Below are positions 56,859 to 64,000 of a stretch of 64,000 bases of DNA, in pieces (within the stretch, counting starts at the first letter, position 1; every line of letters starts with the position of its first letter). Where the stretch lies: assembly GCF_000143415.4 (NCBI RefSeq), contig NW_003314264.1:3321444-3385443 (forward strand). The letters are read 5' to 3'. Below the pieces are notes generated by a model. That model saw only the letters and a program-made list of their open reading frames with translations. It searched no databases and was not told the origin of the DNA. The position numbers and the translations under genes are program-made. Origin of the DNA: Selaginella moellendorffii (Eukaryota; Streptophyta; Lycopodiopsida; Selaginellales; Selaginellaceae).

Positions 56859-57412
56859 TCACATTACATTAAAGGGTGGCCTAAATATCCTATATTCAGC
56901 ACTTACTAATGCAATGTTCACTAATGGAATATTATTCTCCACCATGAAATCATAATAGCTGTGTGTTTTTAATTTTTTCTTGATTTTCTTATATATCCAC
57001 GCGTGCACACCTTCCAAACCCACTCTTGGGCATTTGCGACAATGCTCAATAAAATTTACCAAACCCATGCAACCATCTATCTTGTTTAAAAAATGTTGTA
57101 TATAGAACACTAAAGATAATATGTATCTACATTAAGCTCCTATGCCATATCTAGAGCAAGATCTTGAAGAAAATATTGACATCACTTTTGAAGCATTGGA
57201 GGTAATTCAACTCTTTTAACAACATCATAAGGAAGGAATTCTTATTTAGTTCCACTTGAAGTCACAAATGGAAAAGCTTCATAACAACCCTCAAAATGAA
57301 AAAGAAGATTGTTGCATAGAGGTGAAGGTGAATTATTAGTTGAGATTGGAGATGGAGGTGGAGACTTATATGAGAGGCCTTCGAAACCAAAAATAAACTT
57401 TTTCCTAACCAT
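56859..57412 (-). pseudogene. Cys-rich small gene, copy 2, unknown function
   Basis: From ATG at 57410-57412 (MVRKKFIFGFEGLSYKSPPP) an open Pro/Ser-rich part runs to a stop at 57242. Beyond it are CQYFLQDLALDMA, then frame-shifted FLNKIDGCMGLVNFIEHCRK, CPRVGLEGVHAWIYKKIKKK. It parallels copy 1 domain by domain but has lost the CPIC cysteines (CSIYN). The tandem arrangement suggests a local duplication. Confidence 0.6.
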
Positions 57413-57905
57413 TGCAACACACAAGAAAAATTAAACTTCCCAGTAATAAGAATTCTCTAATTAATATACTATATTTCAGTCTCAAGAATGATGTTTTATT
57501 ATTACATGACAATATATTGAATCATAATTGTCAATCTCAATAATTTCAACCTATTATGAGAGACAAGTGGTTATAGGGTTTTAGAAGCTAAAAACTAGCA
57601 TATAATTAATACGTAGCCTTATTTTATATAGCTGGCTTGCCATATATAATAATGGCAAATACACACAGGCATGTAAGTATGCCTTTTTGCAAGATTACCT
57701 TTCAATATCAAAATCATATATAGATTTAACTCTTTGATTTGTCCATATCATATATCTTTGCAAAGACAAAACATATCAAAAAGAATAAGATATATATAAA
57801 ATTTTACTTTTTTTAAAATAATATTTTAGTGAATTACAAAAGCTATTATAGAGTGGATTTATTAATGCTTTCCACTGTGCTATCCATTTCTTCTTTTTTC
57901 TTGCT

Positions 57906-58091
57906 CTAGATTGTTGTTTCGGAAGTAACAGGAGCATTTTTATCAATAGTGACAGTGGTCTTCACATTCCCGGATGGGTAATAAAGACTAAGCGTGTAAT
58001 ATAGAGATTGTGGTAGTGAAACAAAATTAACATTCTCACATTTCTGTATGCTAGAATTACTTACAGATTTTTTGTCTTCCTTACTTCCCAT
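57906..58091 (-). pseudogene. Relative of the element B small acidic protein
   Basis: A 61-codon frame from ATG 58089-58091 (MGSKEDKKSVSNSSIQKCEN..) with VNFVSLPQSLYYTLSLYYPS and TIDKNAPVTSETTI. These match the order and spacing of SLPNSPYYTPG and ENAPVTLETTI at 51740-51860. It ends abruptly after ETTI, 20 or so residues short of the element B protein. It supports the idea that 52.6-58.1 kb is an old relative of elements A/B. Confidence 0.5.
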
Positions 58092-58504
58092 CTTTGTAAA
58101 CCCTAAAGAATGAATGAGTGAATTAGTGTTTCGAATTATTTATATATATCTGGTCAATTATTGAAATGTTAAAATGTTGAAATGTACAATAGAAATTTTA
58201 GGTTCATTTGAACTTCAATATTCCCATTTTATTTGGAACCAATAAAGCCCAAAAATTTCTATGGGTTCAAATGAACTTCTAATTCTAGAAATTGTATAAA
58301 CTGTATTAGAAAGATTCAAAAAATAGAAATCTCTCTGAACCATTGATACTTAAATTCATAAATTTCAAGTTCACCAAAGAATAACATTTTTCTAACTTAA
58401 TATTTCCTTATAAGACTTATGGTTGACTATGTTGACTAGCATTGACTTGAGTTGAATTGAGCTCAACTTGTGAGCTCAACTCAACTTTGGACCATCCCCC
58501 TTTA

Positions 58505-58698
58505 GGGTGTTTATCATGAGATTGAACATGTGAAGCACTTGGACCAAATGCAAAAGCTAAATGGCATAGATATCATTCACAGGGCTAGCATGTCCTCAAG
58601 TCTGGAATAGGACTTATGGAGATTGTAAGTGAAACTCCTCTAAGTGGTCAAAAGTGTAGTTAAGTGACTAAAGTAAAATGGAAAATTTAGTTGTTTAC
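58505..58698 (+). repeat. 3' end of an LTR of the 17.7-26.9 kb family, eroded
   Basis: It contains GTGAAGCACTTGGACCAAAT, then CTCCTCTAAGTGGTCAAAAG and GGAAAATTTAGTTGTTTACA, paralleling the last 200 bp of that LTR (26700-26890). The rest of the LTR is missing. Confidence 0.75.
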
Positions 58699-58699
58699 A

Positions 58700-59190
58700 T
58701 TCTGCTTATGACTACTTGACTCATTGGGTGGAAGTTAATGCTCTTGCTAATGCATTTGCAACTATTACTAGATACTTCCTCCTCAATTGAGTGGTGTTCT
58801 AACATTCTTATCCTAAGTAAATTCTTTCAGATAATAGTTCCACATTTATGGCTGAGGCATTTTACATTTTGAGGTCTCGATTAAAGATACACCACACTTT
58901 TATGAGTGCTTATTATATATAGTAAGATGGTTTGGTTAAGCAGCTCATTTAGACCTTTGAAGGCATGATCGCAAAGTATATGAACTTTCAACTTTCGAAT
59001 TAGAATGGTTATTTACCATCTCTTTTGTATACATATGTCATATGGGTGCAAAGTTCTATTGGTGCTTCACCATATAAAGTTCTATAGGGTCATGATCTGA
59101 TACTACTAATGAAGTTGAATTTACCTTCCCGATTGCCATGAACTACTAATGTTAGGTCTTGTAATTAATATTTGACAAGCTTTCTTCCAC
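58700..59190 (+). pseudogene. Ty3/gypsy integrase core fragment
   Basis: Plus-strand frames give VNALANAFATITRYFL-like sequence, then ILSDNSSTFMAEAFYILRSR (the second catalytic Asp region), KIHHTFMSAYY, TFEGMIAKYMNFQLSN, YLPSLLYTYVIWVQSSIGAS and KLNLPSRLP. This is the integrase catalytic core with several stops. It is joined to an LTR fragment on its left, an order not found in an intact element, so the locus was rearranged. Confidence 0.75.
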
Positions 59191-59254
59191 TTTTCTAAGC
59201 AGAGTCTACCGAACATTTTGGCCACATACAAGTGGGACAACAATGGCAGTATAA

Positions 59255-60411
59255 TGTAAAAAACCAACTCCCTAAGATGTTGTAAACTAAAGGATTCCTA
59301 AAAATACGACCGAAATGATAAGGAGTTCATCAAATGAGACCGAGTCCAAGATCGAGTCCGAGACCAACTTTGAAACCAAGTTTGAGATCAAGTCTAAAAC
59401 CGAGTCCAAGACTGAGTCCAAGACCGAGTCCGAGACCAAGTCCGAGACTAAGTTTAAGACCAAGTAGTTCAAGACCAAGTCCGAGACAGAGTTAGAGACC
59501 AAGTCTAAGATCCAAGATTGGGTCCAAGATTGAGTCTAAGATCGAGTCTGAAATAGAGTTTGAGGTTGGGTATAAGATTGAGTCCGAGACCAAGTTCAAG
59601 GTCGAGTCTGAAATCGAGTCTGAATACTAATACAAGTTGTGGGGTGAAAGCACAAAGTGTGTGTTTCCCAAGGGAGCTACAGAGGGTTTCAAAAGTATAA
59701 TAGAAATAGTGAGGTCCAGGAATAAATCTTAAAGGAACTCTTTAGTGGTGCTTCCAAACTAACTTGAGGTTGAGACTGGGGCTTAGAGGCTTTAGGTGGG
59801 AATGAGCATGGACTCGGGTGGTGCCAGACAAACCACCCAAGGAAGTGCTCAAAAGCAACTCCCACTCCCAGAAGGGAAACTAACTAAAGTGCTCCCAGCT
59901 CATATGGAATGATGCCCCACTTAAGTACCTTGTGGTTTATTGATCCTCGCCCTTCCTAGAGCTTGGGCTTTCCCTTTGGGATGGAAGTGGGGGAATAAAG
60001 ATACCTATATCAGGCTATTAGGCCATAGTGTTTCCCCCCCGTGTCCTGAAGCAAGTGTTGCACCTAAGGCTTGAGATTTAAGGTGTCCTCTGATCAAGTC
60101 TTAAAGTACCAAGGGATGTTATCAACCTGGAGGCTTGGTGTGTTTGGTTGCTTATGCCTATGGGGAGTGCAATAGAACCTTAAGTCTAGTCTAACCTAGG
60201 GAGGGGGATTATGAGAGAATTTGGGAATTTGTGGATGGATAGATAACTCTCTATTACTTATATAGTGAGTTGTTGAAACTAAGTAGGACCAAGTAGGAGC
60301 TAGTACAATAGGCAGAAACCTTGGTGAGGGAATTTAACTAAAGCCAAGGCCATGGTGGTCGGATAGATGAGGTAAGCTAACAAATTAAAAAGGAAAAATT
60401 TGTGGTTTATA
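59255..60411 (+). repeat. LTR of a Ty3/gypsy element, eroded
   Basis: It opens TGTAAAAAACC and closes near GTGGTTTATA, just before TTTAGTATCAAAGCC (primer-binding-site-like, 60413-60427). It contains an eroded CCGAGTCCAAGA minisatellite (59335-59640) and GGTGAAAGCACAAAG (~59643), in the order of the other LTRs of this family. Confidence 0.75.
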
Positions 60412-61195
60412 ATTTAGTATCAAAGCCTTTTCCTTAATTCTAGCGAAGGACAAAGACAGATTGTTGAGAGATGGGTAAAGCAGGGTGTAAAAGGAACCAA
60501 GGTAGAGATGGAACCTTTGATTAATTAAGAAGCTATGGATGAGGAATCTTTCAATGAGAAAGACGTTAGTGAGGAAACTTCCAAACAAGAGTCCGATGGT
60601 AAAGTTTGATTGTCCAAGGCTCTTGTCACGCTTTAGCTTGTGTACAAAGGTCTTTAGTAGGGCATTGATTTGTGCCAATTATCCTCAATTATCCTGAAGA
60701 GGAAGAAAATGCAAAAGACTATAGATGTTGGTAGTTGCACAAGGTGTGGACCCTTTGGCAAGGACTGAGGTGGAACCAAACAAAGTCGAACAAACCGAAG
60801 TGGAATTAATCCCTTAAACAGTTCCCAAGTACAAAAAGCCCCATCAGTCTTCAAGAAAGTAAATGACTATAAGGTGGTAGAGGATTGGTTTTACAATATA
60901 GAGGATTACTTCCAAGCGTTGTAATTACCAAATTTGAAGAAGATCCCATGTGTGAAACCATACTTGGCAAATAATGCTAAATCTTAGTAGAGAACAATAG
61001 AGGCTAACGAAGGACTAATGGCCACTTAGGAAATGATGAAGGTGAAGATTTGCCTGATTTACGTTCCTTCAAATGCTACTTTGCACCTAAGGGATTAGTT
61101 GAATAAGCTGAAACAGATAAAAACCATTCAAGAGTATGTGAATGTGTTTATGGCATTCATGGCATTCATGTGAATGTGTTCAGAGGATCCTTGTC
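60412..61195 (+). pseudogene. Ty3/gypsy gag fragment
   Basis: Downstream of the LTR, plus-strand frames read VVEDWFYNIEDYFQAL, PNLKKIPCVKPYLANNAKS, TIEANEGLMAT, MKVKICLIYVPSNATLHLRD, LNKLKQIKTIQEYVNVFMAF. This is the retrotransposon gag (capsid-like) domain, interrupted by stops. It breaks off at ~61190 next to an inverted gypsy fragment. Confidence 0.75.
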
Positions 61196-62930
61196 ATGGA
61201 CATAGGCCTTGAGCAAAGTTACATTTGCTCTCTTTAACATACAGTTTATGTTTTTTTAGTTTTTCAAACACTTTTGTCAAGTATTCGGCATGCTCTTTTA
61301 GCATCTTCCTATAGATCAAGATGTTTCAATATAGATACCCACAAAATAATCTAAATAGAGTACAAAAATGTGATTCATCAGCGCTAAAAATGTCATTGGT
61401 GCATTATACAGCCTAAAGGGCATCACTAAAAACTCAAAGCTTCCATACCTTGTCTGACAGATTGTATTTTTGACATCTTCCTTTACTACCCTGATTTGAA
61501 AGTATCCTGACCTTAGGTCAATCCTCGATAAGTATTTTGCCTTTCCCAACCTATCAAACAAGTCCTCAATCCTTGGTAAAGGGTACTTCTTCTTCTTTGT
61601 ATACTTGCTGAGCAACTGATAGTCTATGCATATGCACATTGAGCCATCTTTCTTTTTCATAAATAACACCAGCACCTCATATAGCAACTTGCTAAACCTA
61701 ATATACCCTTTTTCCACCAATTCCTCAAGTTGACACTTAAGCTCCTTGAGTTCCTTTTCGTTAAACCAATAGGGGGGAGGAACCACTTCCTTAGCACCTT
61801 CAACCAATTAAATTTTATGTTCTATAAGTCGAGTGGGGGGTAACCCTGCCAGTAACTCCTCTGGCATGGTATCTCAAAATTGATTTAACACCCATTAGAT
61901 CACTAAAGGTATTTCTTTTATTTCTACCTTTGTGTCACTCCCCATTGAGAGTAAACACAAAAATGCTGCCTTAGTTGCTTTAGTGAGTTGTCCTCTCGTG
62001 AACACCATATTCAAGCAGGAGTCTTTGGCCTTACATTGCCCTACCTTTAGATCCTGGGCCTCCACCCTAGATTATTTTCCCCAAGCATTCGTCAATATCA
62101 CCAGGTTCCTACTTTATCCATGCAAAGTTATTATAAATTGATTGAACCAATCCATCCTAAAAATTACATCAAATTCCGCCATGTCTAACATGGTGAAATC
62201 CATATCTACTTTTTATATATCTACTTCGACTCTTGTTTGTCGAAATACTTTATTTGTGCTTTTACTACCTTGAACAAACTCTATCATCTTTGGTTCACCC
62301 AACTACTACACTGTTAGTCTGGCTTGTTGGACTATATCTGTAGCCACAAAATTATCCGAGCACCCATGTCAATTAGAATCTTAACAAAGTTACTTCCGAG
62401 CTTCCCTTAAAAGGCTAGTAAATATCGCGAATAACTCTTTATCAAAATTGTTCGTGTAATAAGTAATTTTGAGCTAGGGATTGGATTATATACCTCAATT
62501 TAGATTTCACCTGATTTAATGACCATCTTGGCTTTGGCTTTCTTTGGGTAGGGACATTCTCTCAAAATGTGTTTTGCTTCACCGCAGTTGAAGCATATAT
62601 TGTTTCCCATACTACTAGCAGACTTATTCTTCTTGTCAATGGGTTTGTCCCTCTTTGCTTGATTCCCCCATGTACTTACTTACTGGCCACTGGATTTACC
62701 TCTTTAAAACTCTGAGGACTCATTTTTAGATAAACTCTTCTTGAACTTCCCTTTGCCATATGTCCCTTTTGGTTTTGCTCCTTTGCTAAATATGGACCCT
62801 AACCCCGTCCTTTCACATGTTATCATTGAAAGTTGCATTCAATGCTTCTTTGTAGTTGGTCAGGTTCCAATGCATCATATCACCTCAAGCCCATGTTTGT
62901 AAATCTAATATGAAAGCATGGAATGCATCC
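61196..62930 (-). pseudogene. Ty3/gypsy gag-protease-RT fragment
   Basis: Reading minus: a CCHC-like knuckle (CFNCGEAKHILRECPYPKKA) near 62590-62540, an eroded aspartic protease region near 62400-61930, then the RT domain as an open frame at 61807-61316: [60 protein letters not shown], and [12 protein letters not shown] where an intact RT has a YLDDIL box. The loss of the DD pair means it is inactive. The sequence continues to the VKESKCNFAQG equivalent at ~61240. Chromovirus-type by similarity to the 36-38 kb fragment. Confidence 0.82.
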
Positions 62931-63014
62931 ATATCACCCATGTCTATTGAGCAACTAGTAGTCTATACACATACACATAAATTTATTTTTCTTTTTCACA
63001 AATAACACATACAA

Positions 63015-63422
63015 GCTTACATTTGGTATTAGATAGGTCTCAGATTCAACTCCGTTGGTTGGCTAAGGGAATCACACCACATATTGATTGATATCTGGTA
63101 GGTCCAATTTGCTCCCAGTTGGGCTCGACCCAAGGGGTAGGATGTCAAGAGAGCGGGGCTCTCGGGAGAGCTGCAACTCTCAACTTCCGTTCACGAGGGT
63201 GTGAACTTATAAAGAAGTATGGTGGATTGTAAGCAACTAAAGGGAACGATTCGAAAGACAATCCATAAAGGTTCAAATATAAAGAAAAAGGGCCCATGAA
63301 CAAGAGTGCACCCCTTTTTTCAATCGGTTAAAGGTCTTGGGATATTTGGAGTTAAACATCCTTGGGTTTGAATAGTTCTAGGTTGGATGACCTCTTGGGA
63401 AGTCCAAATTCATGAACTTATA
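63015..63422 (+). mobile_element. Cassandra-type TRIM, 5' LTR missing
   Basis: GCTTACA (63015-63021) is the last piece of the 5' LTR and is followed by TTTGGTATTAGAT, the primer-binding site. The interior matches the inverted copy at 32389-32639. The 3' LTR spans 63228-63422 (195 bp, TGTAAGC start, CTTATA end). Its 5S-like segment reads GTTAAACATCCTTGGG, then GGTTGGATGACCTCTTGGGA. Most of the 5' LTR and ~100 bp of gypsy sequence are gone, so no target duplication is visible. Confidence 0.85.
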
Positions 63423-63682
63423 GGGATAAACCATTACCTTGGCACCCTTGACTAGCTTGATTTTATGTTCTATCGATCATGCAAGGGGTAACCCCGTTGG
63501 TAACTCCTCTTATATGGTATCTCGAAAATGGTTTGACACCTACTAGATCACTAAAGGTACTTTTTTTATTCCCGTTTTTTTGTCACTCCTCACTGAGAGC
63601 AAGCACAAAAATGTTACCCTAGTTCCTTTAGTGAATTGTCCTCTCATAGACACTATGTTCAAACAGGAGTCTTTAACCTTAC

Positions 63683-63844
63683 TATAACACATGTAATCAT
63701 GGGATGAGATTTGGATATATTGTCACCGTGGATCTTTAGAATTTCAGGGGATAAATGGGGATAAAATAGCCACTAAAGGCTCTCTCATCAAGCAATTACC
63801 TCTTTTTCAATTAGCTTAAGAGGAGAGAAATAAGGTGCGCTACA
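63683..63844 (+). mobile_element. Solo LTR of the second TRIM family
   Basis: 162 bp from TATAACAC (TGTAACAC with G to A) to GCGCTACA, flanked by CTTAC at 63678-63682 and 63845-63849. It matches the LTRs of the element at 35211-35884, inverted. Confidence 0.9.
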
Positions 63845-64000
63845 CTTACATTGCCCTACTTTTAGATTCTGAGCCTCCCTAGATTGTTCTCCTTGGGCAT
63901 TTGTCAATACAACCAAGTTCCTACCTTATCTATGTAGGGCTACCACAAACCAATTTAACCAATCCATCCCGAAAATCACCTCAAATCCCACAACGTCTAA

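Larger units (their letters stand above)
62935..64000 (-). pseudogene. Second copy of the same Ty3/gypsy pol region, hit by a Cassandra relic and a solo LTR
   Basis: Sequence at 62940-63010 matches 61600-61680 (RT) and 63430-64000 matches 61785-62180 (linker and protease). The part between is replaced by a Cassandra copy. A 162-bp solo LTR interrupts it at 63683-63844, where the first copy has the uninterrupted target CCTTACATTGCCC (62029-62041). It runs off the window. Confidence 0.75.

Overview
The window is plant nuclear DNA. The evidence is a GYF/EXA1-like gene with eight exons and 47-62 bp introns, a PLS-type PPR gene, telo-box promoter motifs and plant-type retrotransposons. The very short introns and the PPR style suggest a lycophyte, most likely Selaginella; this is inference from gene style, not a database match.

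Layout. Only the first 7 kb is ordinary host sequence: a GYF-domain gene (537-4260, minus), a PPR gene (4631-6577, plus) and a broken PPR copy (6551-7335, minus). The remaining ~55 kb is nested transposable elements. A decayed LINE (about 9.3-34.06 kb, minus) is split by a large DNA transposon, element A (12551-29831, 6-bp target duplication TCTTTA). Element A is itself split by an LTR retrotransposon (17668-26890, duplication CATTG), whose 5' LTR holds a solo LTR of the same family (17854-19515, duplication CAAGG). The LINE also carries a Cassandra-type miniature retrotransposon with 5S-rRNA-like LTRs (32229-32834, duplication GAGGG). From 35.2 to 38.9 kb lies a chromovirus fragment whose LTR was hit by a second miniature LTR element (35211-35884, duplication CCTTT). 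Element B (38893-52595) is a longer, inverted copy of element A. To its right are a relic of a related cargo gene (52.6-55.9 kb), two related Cys-rich small genes (56.0-57.4 kb), a small-ORF relic (57.9 kb), and several eroded Ty3/gypsy fragments, another Cassandra copy and another solo LTR (58.5-64 kb).

The notable system is the A/B transposon family. Its ends share a ~22-bp inverted repeat starting AGCTCTATTTCGTTAAAGTG. One arm encodes a transposase-like protein with a DN..ENKN and MVGHTHEDVD signature. The opposite arm, transcribed divergently, encodes what looks like one long spliced gene: a ParB/sulfiredoxin-like domain, a degenerate beta-class DNA amino-methyltransferase-like domain, an acidic linker and a HAD/FCP1-type phosphatase-like domain. 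The whole element is studded with about 28 copies (B) or 13 copies (A) of a ~22-bp palindrome, half-site ATGGCRTGWGG plus its inverse. These copies sit in intergenic DNA, inside predicted ~50-bp introns, and in open coding sequence. I saw none outside the two elements. A dense element-specific palindrome together with a ParB/methyltransferase-like protein suggests an element-encoded DNA-recognition system (transposase binding, anti-silencing or partition-like). That function is a hypothesis.

Elements A and B are both damaged, in different places: A by internal deletions and one stop, B by a frameshift and stops. Neither copy looks autonomous now.
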